Assembly: GCA_017521405.1 (NCBI GenBank)
Contig: JAFXCP010000029.1
Coordinates: 1 to 47,715, forward strand
Length of the DNA stretch: 47,715 bases
Direction: 5' to 3'
DNA from: Akkermansia sp.
GTDB taxonomy: Bacteria > Verrucomicrobiota > Verrucomicrobiia > Verrucomicrobiales > Akkermansiaceae
Below, in pieces: positions 1 through 7,543 of the stretch. Position numbers and translations under genes: made by a program. The notes beneath the pieces are model-generated. The model was given only the letters and a program-made list of their open reading frames with translations, ran no database searches and had not been told where the DNA came from. How positions within the stretch are numbered: position 1 is the first letter of the stretch; each line of letters begins with the position of its first letter.

Positions 1-250
1 AAAAATAATTTTTTCTTGTTTTTACTGCGATTCCATATTTTTATTGCAGCATAAAAAATTCGTTTTTGTTTATCTGCATCTCACAAATAAAAATATTCGT
101 GTTTCATAATATGGAAGGTACATCTCATTTGAAAAGCGATACACTTGCGCCGCAGGCTCGTCTTGTCCGACTTCTAATCTTCCACCGAGCGAGGAATAGT
201 GAGGCGAGCAATGAGGCATATTAAACTCAACCATAATATTATACACGAAT

Positions 251-946
251 ATGAAAAAGACGATGATTGCACTTCTGGCTATGGCCGGTGCTGCTTTCGG
301 TGCTGACTACACCGTAGAAAACATCTGGACGGTCAACTTCGGCACTGAATATGGTGACAGCGGTTACCAGATTTCCGGTGATTTGAACAGCGTCGGCACT
401 GTATGGGATCTTACTGCCGTTAAGGGTGGTATGCAGACCGGTGAGGGACGCGTTCACTTGCAGGGCGGCACTTTCGGCGACTGGTCCGATGACTTCGAGT
501 TCAGCATTACCCTTACGCTGGGTGATACCATCTCTGCTTCCAACGATTGGCCCGTATTCTTCCAGCTCATGGGCAATGGTAACGATTTGCGCGTGGGGCC
601 GTACATCGCCGAAAGTAATGCGGTCGACATAGATGGTAACCTTGCCAAGAACTCGGAGATGGCTGCCACTGTGGCTCCCGGTGGCACATATACCATTACC
701 CTCACCAAGATTGGTTCTACCGTGTCCGCTGCCGTTGATGGCGTTGTCTCCTCCACCGGTACCGTGAGCAACTATTCCGGAACCATCAGCGATGTGTTTC
801 TTGGTGGTGGCATCCACAACTACTACAAGATCAATTCTGTTGTACACAGCATTAGCATGGGTGCTGTTACCACTGTTCCCGAGCCTGCCACGGCTACGCT
901 GAGCCTGCTGGCTCTGGCCGGTTTGGCTGCTCGCCGCCGCCGCTAA
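251..946 (+). CDS. PEP-CTERM secreted protein, lectin/LamG-like
   Basis: A 231-residue secreted protein. Residues 1-17 are a signal peptide (MKKTMIALLAMAGAAFG). The C-terminus is a PEP-CTERM sorting tail: a VPEP motif, a hydrophobic helix (SLLALAGLA) and a final Arg run. In families with exosortase this tail is cut and the protein anchored at the envelope; no exosortase lies in this window. The middle (about residues 60-205) is Gly/Thr/Ser-rich with alternating beta-strand character and reads like a concanavalin/LamG-type beta-sandwich, which would suit glycan binding. That fold is inferred, not proven. The start is the only Met giving a signal peptide, and the leader (A/T-rich) has no Shine-Dalgarno. 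I see no convincing promoter in the 250 bases upstream. A strong terminator follows. No enzyme motif is recognised. Confidence 0.85.
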   Translation: MKKTMIALLAMAGAAFGADYTVENIWTVNFGTEYGDSGYQISGDLNSVGTVWDLTAVKGGMQTGEGRVHLQGGTFGDWSDDFEFSITLTLGDTISASNDWPVFFQLMGNGNDLRVGPYIAESNAVDIDGNLAKNSEMAATVAPGGTYTITLTKIGSTVSAAVDGVVSSTGTVSNYSGTISDVFLGGGIHNYYKINSVVHSISMGAVTTVPEPATATLSLLALAGLAARRRR

Positions 947-984
947 GCTGCTGCACTCTTGCTAAAAGAGCATCTTTTACACCC

Positions 985-1019
985 AACCGCCCCCTGCATT
1001 CGGAGGGGGCGGTTTTTTT
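985..1019 (+). terminator. Rho-independent terminator of the PEP-CTERM gene
   Basis: An 11-bp perfect stem (AACCGCCCCCT with AGGGGGCGGTT) is followed by a run of T, 39 bases after the stop codon. Confidence 0.9.
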
Positions 1020-1025
1020 ATAATG

Positions 1026-1058
1026 AAAAAGCCGCGCGGCAGGGGAGTGCCGCGCGGC
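1026..1058 (-). terminator. Terminator of the rubrerythrin operon
   Basis: On the minus strand a perfect 11-bp GC-rich stem (GCCGCGCGGCA with TGCCGCGCGGC, loop 6) is followed by five T. It sits back to back with the plus-strand terminator, so both converging transcripts stop within about 75 bp. Confidence 0.85.
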
Positions 1059-1094
1059 GGGGTGGGGTTTTGGAAGCTAAACTCCCGGTGGTGT

Positions 1095-1277
1095 TCAGGG
1101 TTTGCGAGCCGACATCCAACTAAAGGCACCTACCCCGAGGAGGAGGAGGCAAATACCCGTGCAAAGCACGCGCTTGGCCAATAACTCATCCCCCGGCAGG
1201 AGCCACATGTACACACCGCCCAGCAGGAGACCTCCTGCCAAAAGTGCCAAAATGCCGGCCTTGTTCGCCTTCCACAT
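1095..1277 (-). CDS. Small two-helix membrane protein
   Basis: A 60-residue protein with two predicted membrane helices (about residues 8-26 and 36-54), a positive N-terminus (MWKANKAG) and a short positive tail (SARKP). It lies 29 bases downstream of rubrerythrin on the same strand and just before the shared terminator, so it is probably the last gene of that operon. I do not recognise the family. The hydrophobic pattern and its place before the terminator support a real gene; function is unknown. Confidence 0.6.
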   Translation of the reverse strand: MWKANKAGILALLAGGLLLGGVYMWLLPGDELLAKRVLCTGICLLLLGVGAFSWMSARKP

Positions 1278-1306
1278 GGGAGTATGTTTTTTTGGGGGGG
1301 AGGGGA

Positions 1307-1843
1307 TTAGTAGTTGAGAGCCTCAATGCGGAAATAGGCGCGGGCGTGGTCGCACACGGGGCAAACCTCCGGAGCCTTTTTGCCGATGCAGATATGACCG
1401 CAGTTGGAGCATTGCCAGATTTGCTCGTCATCTCGGGAGAAGACGAGACCACCCTCAATATTAGCCAGCAGTTTGCGGTAGCGGTCCTCGTGGTGTTTCT
1501 CGATGGCGGCCACGCTTTCGAAAAGCTCGGCAATCTTATCGAAACCTTCGGCGCGGGCTTCCTCGGCAAAGGTTTTGTACATATCCGTCCACTCGTAGTT
1601 TTCGCCTTCGGCGGCATCCTTCAGGTTAGTGATGGTATCGGGCATGCCATCGTGCAGGAGCTTGAACCAGATTTTGGCATGTTCCTTTTCGTTGTGTGCC
1701 GTTTCCTCGAAGAGGTCGGCAATTTGTACATAGCCATCCTTTTTAGCCTTGGAGGCGTAGTAGAGGTATTTGGTATGGGCTTGGGATTCGCCGGCGTAGG
1801 CCGTAGCCAGATTAGCAGCCGTTTTGGTACCTTTCAGGTTCAT
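1307..1843 (-). CDS. rbr: Rubrerythrin
   Basis: A 178-residue rubrerythrin, a non-haem iron peroxidase that reduces hydrogen peroxide in anaerobes using electrons from rubredoxin or NAD(P)H systems. The N-terminal four-helix ferritin-like domain carries the expected diiron ligands ([36 protein letters not shown]). The C-terminal rubredoxin-like domain has the two iron-binding pairs CSNC and CPVC. I start at the third of three clustered Met codons ([12 protein letters not shown]), which matches the usual rubrerythrin N-terminus; ATG codons at 1852 and 1849 would add only three residues. A small membrane protein gene follows. Role in oxygen tolerance is known for the family. Confidence 0.95.
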   Translation of the reverse strand: MNLKGTKTAANLATAYAGESQAHTKYLYYASKAKKDGYVQIADLFEETAHNEKEHAKIWFKLLHDGMPDTITNLKDAAEGENYEWTDMYKTFAEEARAEGFDKIAELFESVAAIEKHHEDRYRKLLANIEGGLVFSRDDEQIWQCSNCGHICIGKKAPEVCPVCDHARAYFRIEALNY

Positions 1844-2017
1844 ATGCATCAAATGAAGTTAGTGTTTTTCCCGCGAATGGGGCTTACTCCCAGTGTACGC
1901 GCCTATCGGAAAGAATGCAATCTCTTTTCTTTATCTATGACACAGGGGCAATGCTCGCTCGGGCAAGACAAGATAAAGGCTTGCTTTTGGCTGGCTTTTC
2001 TGCTACCCTCCCGGCAT

Positions 2018-2974
2018 ATGAAGAAGTCCCTTTCCCTCCTCGGTCTCTGTGCCGCCTTAGTACTGGCACTTCCTTCCTGCAACAGCGTCCGCCACGGCGG
2101 CAGCTATGAGGAAGCGATTCCCATGAGCGAGTTCAGCGAGCTGTCCGTAGCGGATGGCGAGCTGCCGCCGTGGGTGCTGGAGGGGGACGATTCTTACCAG
2201 GTTTCCGCCGGGGATTACACGCCGGAGGTGGACCGCAACCAATTTGCCACACCGGAGCCGGGGGAATCCATGGCGGTGAGCGACGGGCGCTATTCCGCCC
2301 GCCAAAACCAGCCTAAAATTGCCGCCGGAGATACGCTGATTGAGGATGATACTCCGCCTGCACCGGGCGATTTTAACACCACACCCACACCCCGCAATGT
2401 GGTAGACCCCATGGCGGCTGCCACGCCCGCCACCCCGGCTCCCACACCTGCCGCGGCTACACCGCAACCCGCCCCCCGCCCTGCTGCCGCCAAACCTTTG
2501 GCGCAAAACAAGAAGCAGCAAACAAAGAAAAATGCTAAGAAGAAGATTAAAAAGGTGGACAAGCCCACGCTGGTTGTGTACAAGGTGCGCCCGGGTGACA
2601 ATTTGCACGATATTGCCAAGCGCAGTAACACAACCATTGCCCAGATTCGCAAGGATTCCGGCATTAAGGGGGATGTGATTCACCCCGGGCAAATTATTAA
2701 GGTGCGCTATACGCCCAAGGGCTACAAGCCCGGCAAGAAAGCAGCCACACCTGTGCCCACCACCTATATCGTAAAGCGCGGCGATACACTTTCCGCCATT
2801 GCGAAGAAGAATGGTATTTCCACAGCGGCGCTACTGAAAGCCAATAACATGACGATGGCACAGGCGGCTAAGGTGCGCCCCGGCCGCAAACTCACCATCC
2901 CCGCTAAGGCAGCAAGCAAGAATAACACGGCTTCCAACAGCAAAAAGAAGCAGAAGAACCGCCGCCGCCGCTAA
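2018..2974 (+). CDS. LysM-domain lipoprotein (two LysM)
   Basis: A 318-residue predicted outer-membrane or periplasmic lipoprotein that binds peptidoglycan. The signal peptide ends in a lipobox (LALPSC), so the mature N-terminus is the Cys after LPS. A Pro/Ala/Thr-rich linker (about residues 110-180) leads to two LysM repeats, about residues 183-231 (YKVRPGDNLHDIAK) and 247-296 (YIVKRGDTLSAIAKK), and a very basic tail (KKKQKNRRRR). The reading frame stays open far upstream across rubrerythrin, but that part is antisense. The ATG at 2018 is chosen because it gives the lipoprotein signal. First gene of a run of three wall lipoproteins. No catalytic domain is visible, so it may be an anchor or an activator. 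Confidence 0.88.
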   Translation: MKKSLSLLGLCAALVLALPSCNSVRHGGSYEEAIPMSEFSELSVADGELPPWVLEGDDSYQVSAGDYTPEVDRNQFATPEPGESMAVSDGRYSARQNQPKIAAGDTLIEDDTPPAPGDFNTTPTPRNVVDPMAAATPATPAPTPAAATPQPAPRPAAAKPLAQNKKQQTKKNAKKKIKKVDKPTLVVYKVRPGDNLHDIAKRSNTTIAQIRKDSGIKGDVIHPGQIIKVRYTPKGYKPGKKAATPVPTTYIVKRGDTLSAIAKKNGISTAALLKANNMTMAQAAKVRPGRKLTIPAKAASKNNTASNSKKKQKNRRRR

Positions 2975-3001
2975 TGCGGCAGATGCACTCCCGCTCTCCG
3001 T

Positions 3002-3736
3002 ATGCAACGCATCTCTCCCACACATTGCCTCGGCATGCTCACCGCAGCCCTGCTGCTGAGCTCCTGCGTGATTAAAAATAACCGCCCGGATTTTACTTGG
3101 CTGCGGGAGGGCGCCGCTCCTACCGTGAATGATCAGGTAGTGCTGGATAACCGCGGCCCTGCTCTACTGAACACGGCACCGGCGCCTTCTATTGTGAAGG
3201 AGCCGCCGCCCGAGCCGGAGGTGGAAACCGGGCTGCTGGCTCGCCAAGCCCAGGAGGAAGCCGCCCGCCGACAGGAAGAGGAGACCACACGGCAGAAGGA
3301 AATCTCCGCCGCCCCCACAGCAGTGGCTGCTGCGGCACCTGCACCGGTCGGTATTTACACTATTCAATCCGGGGATACCCTCAGCAAGATTGCCAAGCGC
3401 TACGGCACAACGGTGGATGCCCTCTGCCGGGCGAACGGCATCAGCAAAACGCAGACTCTCCATATTAACCAGCAGCTGCGGCTTTCCGCCGCCACGCCGC
3501 TACCGGTAGCACAAACAGTTACTGCCAAACCGGTGGCTAAGACCACTCCGGCACCGGCTCCCCGCCACAGCACAACCAAGGCCGGTACTTATACCATCCA
3601 AAGTGGGGATACGCTCTATGGCATTGCACGACGCTATGGCATTAACGCCAAGGCGTTAATGCAGGCAAATGGAATTACCCCCGAATCCGCAGGGCGCCTT
3701 CGTATCGGCGGCACCCTCACCATCCCCTCTAAGTAA
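3002..3736 (+). CDS. LysM-domain lipoprotein (two LysM)
   Basis: A 244-residue lipoprotein with a signal peptide ending in LLLSSC. A Glu/Gln/Arg-rich stretch (about residues 70-100) is probably helical or coiled. Two LysM domains follow at about 117-161 (YTIQSGDTLSKIAKRYG) and 195-242 (YTIQSGDTLYGIARRYG), joined by an Ala/Pro linker. The two LysM share near-identical openings and look like a recent internal duplication. The stop codon abuts the ATG of the L,D-transpeptidase downstream (TAAATG), so the two are probably translationally coupled. Expected to tether to or organise peptidoglycan; no enzyme motif is seen. Confidence 0.88.
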   Translation: MQRISPTHCLGMLTAALLLSSCVIKNNRPDFTWLREGAAPTVNDQVVLDNRGPALLNTAPAPSIVKEPPPEPEVETGLLARQAQEEAARRQEEETTRQKEISAAPTAVAAAAPAPVGIYTIQSGDTLSKIAKRYGTTVDALCRANGISKTQTLHINQQLRLSAATPLPVAQTVTAKPVAKTTPAPAPRHSTTKAGTYTIQSGDTLYGIARRYGINAKALMQANGITPESAGRLRIGGTLTIPSK

Positions 3737-4603
3737 ATGAACACGCACGCTCGTATTTTCGCACTCTCCGCCGGGCTGCTGACTCTGGCAGCCTGCACTA
3801 CTCAGGAACCGCAAGCCCCCCTTGTGGTGAATCTTCCTGCTGTGGCCACCATGCCGCAGGTGAATCCGCTGGATTTGCAGGGTAAGAATTTACCCACTTA
3901 CCAAAACCCCTACCCGGTGGGTACCTACGAGCATTTCGTGGCAAAGCCCGCTTACCCGAATACGCTGGAGTATTATGCCAATGATGTGCTGCTAAACCAG
4001 GTGACGCGAGCAAATTCTAAGCTGATTATCTGCATTCCGCAGCAACGCGCCCGCCTTTATGTGCATGGGCAGGTAGCGCTGGACTGGGCGGTTTCCACCG
4101 GTACGAATGGGCACGAAACACCCACCGGTGTGTTCCGTATTCTGGAAAAGGAACCCGACCATAAGTCCAACCGTTATGGCAGATTCGTGAACGAGGCGGG
4201 CAAGACGATGAATGGCAATGCGGACTTGGCTGCCGGCTTGCCGGAAGGGCAAACTTTTGTACCCGCCGGAATGCCGAATTGGAACCGCCTTACCTGGGAT
4301 GGTGTGGGCATCCATGCCGGCAAGGTAATTCCCGGGCAGCGGCTTTCCCATGGCTGTATCCGCACGCAGCCGGAGGTGGCAAAAAAGTTCTTTGAGCATA
4401 GCGTACTGCATATGCCGGTGTACATTTCCCGCGCGGTGGAGGATTACCACCGTGGCGGTTTCGTGAAACCCATTGATGTGAAGTACCGCCCGAAGCCGGG
4501 GAACGATTACACGGATATGGTGCCCACGGTGATTAAAACAATTCCGGCGGATGGCAGCGCGCCTACCCCCGCACCGACCACCCCTGCGGCACCGCAACCC
4601 TGA
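3737..4603 (+). CDS. L,D-transpeptidase lipoprotein (YkuD family)
   Basis: A 288-residue lipoprotein (lipobox LLTLAAC) with a YkuD catalytic domain at about residues 90-225. The active-site signature is complete: His193 in GIHAGK, then SHGCIR with His205 and the nucleophile Cys207. Such enzymes make 3-3 peptidoglycan cross-links or attach proteins to meso-diaminopimelate. The C-terminal 60 residues are Pro/Thr-rich and probably disordered. It starts directly at the stop of the LysM lipoprotein upstream, so a LysM protein and a transpeptidase are made together. It is a clear paralogue of the protein at 9619-10422 (shared SNRYGR, MPNW.RLT.DGVG and RLSHGCIRT blocks). Confidence 0.92.
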   Translation: MNTHARIFALSAGLLTLAACTTQEPQAPLVVNLPAVATMPQVNPLDLQGKNLPTYQNPYPVGTYEHFVAKPAYPNTLEYYANDVLLNQVTRANSKLIICIPQQRARLYVHGQVALDWAVSTGTNGHETPTGVFRILEKEPDHKSNRYGRFVNEAGKTMNGNADLAAGLPEGQTFVPAGMPNWNRLTWDGVGIHAGKVIPGQRLSHGCIRTQPEVAKKFFEHSVLHMPVYISRAVEDYHRGGFVKPIDVKYRPKPGNDYTDMVPTVIKTIPADGSAPTPAPTTPAAPQP

Positions 4604-4618
4604 GCACTTTTCCCCGGC

Positions 4619-5038
4619 ATGAGCCCCCGCACTCTGCGCGCTGCTAATGCGGCTTTGTACTTGTGCCTTGCCCTGCTGGTATTAGCAGCGGCGGTGTATG
4701 CTTGCTGTACCCGGGAGGGGCTTTGGCAGCAGGGGCTGGCCTTGGCGGGGGGGCTCGTAGCACTGCTCTGGGCGGCGTATTATATATCCCTGCGCTATAC
4801 GGTGAATGCCATGGGTATTTGCGAGCGACGCCTGGGCAAGGGCACACGCTGCCTGCCGTGGACGGAGCTGGAGCGAGCGGAATTACAACACAAGCACATG
4901 CAGGAGGTGGAATCCCTTACCCTCCTGCTGCACAGTAAACAGGGTTTTACTATGAGCCTCAGTTCCGAGTTGCTTTCTCTGGAGGCGATGGAAGAGCTGG
5001 TGGGAGAAATGCGCCGTGCGGGTATTCTTAAGGACTAG
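4619..5038 (+). CDS. Membrane protein with PH-like C-terminal domain
   Basis: A 139-residue protein with two membrane helices (about residues 10-31 and 36-58) followed by a soluble domain of about 75 residues. The pattern YTVNAMGICERR, LPWTELERAEL and LTLLLHSKQGF resembles small bacterial PH-like (bPH) domains. It is 15 bases after the L,D-transpeptidase and likely the last gene of the 2018-5038 operon. Function is unknown; the PH-like assignment is by pattern only and is moderately sure. Confidence 0.7.
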   Translation: MSPRTLRAANAALYLCLALLVLAAAVYACCTREGLWQQGLALAGGLVALLWAAYYISLRYTVNAMGICERRLGKGTRCLPWTELERAELQHKHMQEVESLTLLLHSKQGFTMSLSSELLSLEAMEELVGEMRRAGILKD

Positions 5039-5050
5039 CATTCCCTTTTT

Positions 5051-5071
5051 TTTGAAAAAAGACTTTTCAAA
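5051..5071. promoter_or_regulatory. Inverted repeat over the gdhA -35 (possible operator)
   Basis: A perfect 8-bp inverted repeat, TTTGAAAA and TTTTCAAA with a 5-base centre, overlaps the -35 hexamer of gdhA. It has no following T-run, so it reads as a protein-binding site more than a terminator. Confidence 0.45.
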
Positions 5072-5091
5072 CGGTCTATTTCTGCTATAAT
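5064..5091 (+). promoter_or_regulatory. gdhA promoter
   Basis: TATAAT at 5086-5091 with a weak -35 (TTTTCA, 5064-5069) and a 16-base spacer, 68 bases before gdhA. The weak -35 lies inside an inverted repeat, which suggests control by a regulator. Confidence 0.6.
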
Positions 5092-5159
5092 GCCGCGCGT
5101 CTGACCGCAGGAACCGGTCACCCTCCCTTTCTTGCGAACCCAGACAAGTACATACCACT

Positions 5160-6518
5160 ATGTCTGATTACACGACTCGAGTGTTGGAGCAGGTGCGCGC
5201 CAAGAACGCCACCGAGCCTGAATTCCTGCAAGCTGTGCAGGAGGTGATTTCCACGATTGCTCCCGTGCTTTCCGCTAATAAGAAGTACGAAGACAACTGC
5301 ATTCTGGAGCGCATTGTGGAGCCGGAGCGCACCATCATTTTCCGCGTTCCCTGGCAGGATGACCAAGGCAAACTCCATGTGAACCGCGGTTACCGTGTGG
5401 AATACAACAGTGCCATCGGCCCGTACAAGGGCGGGCTGCGTTTCCACCCTTCCGTGAATCTGGGCATCCTCAAGTTCCTCGGCTTTGAGCAGGTGTTCAA
5501 AAATTCCCTTACCACGCTGCCCATGGGCGGCGGCAAGGGCGGTGCAGATTTTGACCCCAAAGGTAAGAGCGATTCCGAGGTGATGCGCTTCTGCCAGAGC
5601 TTCATGACGGAGCTGCAGCGCCACATCGGGCCGGATACGGACGTGCCGGCCGGCGATATCGGCGTGGGTGCCCGCGAGATTGGCTACCTCTTCGGCCAGT
5701 ATAAGCGCCTGCGTAATGAGTTTACCGGCGTACTTACCGGCAAGGCGCTGAACTGGGGCGGTTCACTCATCCGCCCGGAGGCCACCGGCTATGGCTGCGT
5801 GTACTTTGCCCAGAATATGCTCGCTACGCGTAATGATGATCTGACCGGCAAGGTTTGCGTGGTATCCGGTTCCGGTAATGTGGCTCAGTTCTTAGTAGAG
5901 AAGTTGAACCAGCTGGGTGCCAAAGTAGTCACGATGTCCGATTCCAATGGCTATATTTACGACCCGGAGGGCATTACACCCGAGAAGCTGGCATGGCTGA
6001 TGGAGCTGAAGAATGTGCGCCGTGGTCGCATTAAGGAATATGCAGAGCAGTTTAAGAATGCACAGTACTTTGAAGGGCAGCGCCCATGGAGCGTGCCTTG
6101 CGATTGTGCTTTCCCCTGCGCCACACAGAACGAAATTAACGGCGCGGAAGCCGCCACCCTCATTAAGAATGGCTGCATGCTTGTGGCCGAAGGGGCTAAC
6201 ATGCCCACGGATTTGGATGGTATTAATGCTTACCTGCAAGCCAAGATTCTCTATGGTCCGGCCAAAGCAGCCAATGCCGGCGGTGTGGCTACCTCCGGCC
6301 TGGAAATGAGCCAGAACAGCATGCGCCTGAGCTGGAGCCGCGAGGAGGTGGACGCCAAGCTCTTCAACATTATGAAGAATATCCACGAGAATGCGTATGC
6401 CCACGCCCGCGAGTTCTCCAAGGATTGCACGGCGGACTTTACCAACTATGTGGCCGGTGCCAATATCGCCGGTTTCGTGAAGGTGGCCGATTCCATGATT
6501 GCACAGGGGCTTGTTTAA
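5160..6518 (+). CDS. gdhA: NADP-specific glutamate dehydrogenase
   Basis: A 452-residue glutamate dehydrogenase of the hexameric small class, normal length about 445-450. It makes glutamate from 2-oxoglutarate, ammonia and NADPH in the cytosol and is a main ammonium assimilation route. Visible family motifs are the substrate region (YRVEYNSAIGPYKGGLRFHPSVN), the catalytic Lys region (LPMGGGKGGADFDPKGKS), DVPAGDIGVGAREIGYLFGQYK and the nucleotide-binding GSGNVAQF. The start MSDYTTRVLEQV fits homologues. The gene stands alone between its own promoter and a terminator. The NADP preference is by resemblance to GdhA, not by a visible specificity residue. Confidence 0.96.
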   Translation: MSDYTTRVLEQVRAKNATEPEFLQAVQEVISTIAPVLSANKKYEDNCILERIVEPERTIIFRVPWQDDQGKLHVNRGYRVEYNSAIGPYKGGLRFHPSVNLGILKFLGFEQVFKNSLTTLPMGGGKGGADFDPKGKSDSEVMRFCQSFMTELQRHIGPDTDVPAGDIGVGAREIGYLFGQYKRLRNEFTGVLTGKALNWGGSLIRPEATGYGCVYFAQNMLATRNDDLTGKVCVVSGSGNVAQFLVEKLNQLGAKVVTMSDSNGYIYDPEGITPEKLAWLMELKNVRRGRIKEYAEQFKNAQYFEGQRPWSVPCDCAFPCATQNEINGAEAATLIKNGCMLVAEGANMPTDLDGINAYLQAKILYGPAKAANAGGVATSGLEMSQNSMRLSWSREEVDAKLFNIMKNIHENAYAHAREFSKDCTADFTNYVAGANIAGFVKVADSMIAQGLV

Positions 6519-6549
6519 TGCCCCTTTTCCCGCAAAATGCCTTTTGCAG

Positions 6550-6577
6550 GCCGCAGTCCTTTCGGACTGCGGCTTTT
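6550..6577 (+). terminator. gdhA terminator
   Basis: A perfect 10-bp stem (GCCGCAGTCC with GGACTGCGGC, loop TTTC) followed by TTTT, 31 bases after the gdhA stop. Confidence 0.92.
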
Positions 6578-6601
6578 CGCACCTTTCCGCCTGTTTTCCA
6601 C

Positions 6602-6629
6602 TTGCCAAAGCCTGTTAGGGTGTTATAAT
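6602..6629 (+). promoter_or_regulatory. Promoter of the NlpC/P60-like gene
   Basis: TTGCCA (6602-6607), 16-base spacer, TATAAT (6624-6629), 26 bases before the ATG. Confidence 0.75.
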
Positions 6630-6655
6630 AGAATCACCACACTCTCATACTGCAC

Positions 6656-7183
6656 ATGAATCGCATACTAACCTTTTTTCTGGTAATGCTTCTGCCGGTA
6701 TTTTTCGGATGCCAGCAGCAGTTGGGGCGTGGCGCGCGTACACCGCGTTACGTGTACCACGCCGGCTACACCCCCAAAATCCTCCGTAGTGGCAAGGTAA
6801 CTATCCCCTCCCGGGCACCGGCACGCATTAAGCGCGCCATTGCCGCAGGGAACAAGATTGTGGGCAAGCCGTATCGTTTGGGCGGCGGGCACCGCAAGCA
6901 CTACGATTCGGCATACGATTGCTCCGGCTCTGTGGCATTCGTGCTGCGGGAAGCAGGCATGCTGAAGCGGGGTACAAGCCCATCCTCCCGGGATTTTTTC
7001 CGCTGGGGACACCCGGGCTTTGGCAAGTGGCTCACGGTGTACACGAAGCGCGGCCATGTGTTCCTGATGATTGCGGGCATGCGTTTCGACACCACGGGGA
7101 GCGGGCGCGGCGTGGGACCGCGCTGGTATACCAGCTCCCGCCCCTGCTCCGGCTTTGTGGTGCGCCATTTACCCGGTTTCTGA
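6656..7183 (+). CDS. NlpC/P60-like peptidoglycan hydrolase lipoprotein
   Basis: A 175-residue lipoprotein; signal peptide with lipobox (PVFFGC). The NlpC/P60 cysteine peptidase core begins near residue 60 (IVGKPYRLGGGH). The nucleophile is Cys89 in YDCSGSV, and His134 in RGHVFLMIAG is the likely second catalytic residue. Family members cut stem peptides in the cell wall. At 175 residues it carries little beyond the catalytic domain and has no wall-binding repeat of its own. It has its own promoter and lies between gdhA and a small HTH gene. Substrate bond is not predictable from sequence alone. Confidence 0.85.
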   Translation: MNRILTFFLVMLLPVFFGCQQQLGRGARTPRYVYHAGYTPKILRSGKVTIPSRAPARIKRAIAAGNKIVGKPYRLGGGHRKHYDSAYDCSGSVAFVLREAGMLKRGTSPSSRDFFRWGHPGFGKWLTVYTKRGHVFLMIAGMRFDTTGSGRGVGPRWYTSSRPCSGFVVRHLPGF

Positions 7184-7219
7184 TAGTTTTTTCCTAAACA
7201 ACACGTATTATCCTTAAAG

Positions 7220-7531
7220 ATGAACGAAGCAAACGAACTCAACCACGGTCCCCAGCGCATTGATGAGATTATGCAGTACTGGGGACTGGATAACCACGAC
7301 CTCGTCAACGTCTCCACCGAGCAGCTCACTCACAAGCAGGTGCAAAAGGCTCGCGCAGGCCGCCAGCTCACCCTCAAGATGATGCAGAAGGTGGCACGCG
7401 CCCTCAATGTGGCCATTTGGTACCGGCTGGAGGAGGAGGCCAAAGAGAGTTACTACGAATACATCCACCGAGACCTCTTCACCTACGCCAAAGGGTTCGA
7501 CCCCGCATGGCAGGACCCGAATCGTAAGTAA
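7220..7531 (+). CDS. Small helix-turn-helix DNA-binding protein
   Basis: A 103-residue cytosolic protein with an XRE-like helix-turn-helix in the middle (about residues 34-65: STEQLTHKQVQKARAG, then LTLKMMQKVARALN). The C-terminal part (YRLEEEAKESYYEYIHRDLFTYAKGFD) is acidic and aromatic and could be a dimer surface. It lies 12 bases upstream of xseA, so the two are probably co-transcribed. Likely a regulator or nucleoid-type protein; the target is unknown. I do not recognise a named family. Confidence 0.8.
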   Translation: MNEANELNHGPQRIDEIMQYWGLDNHDLVNVSTEQLTHKQVQKARAGRQLTLKMMQKVARALNVAIWYRLEEEAKESYYEYIHRDLFTYAKGFDPAWQDPNRK

Positions 7532-7543
7532 AACCGGGAGTCC

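Noticed and set aside
1244-2017. In-frame N-terminal extension of the first LysM lipoprotein across rubrerythrin
   Set aside because: It is antisense to the whole rubrerythrin gene, and the lipoprotein signal begins at 2018.
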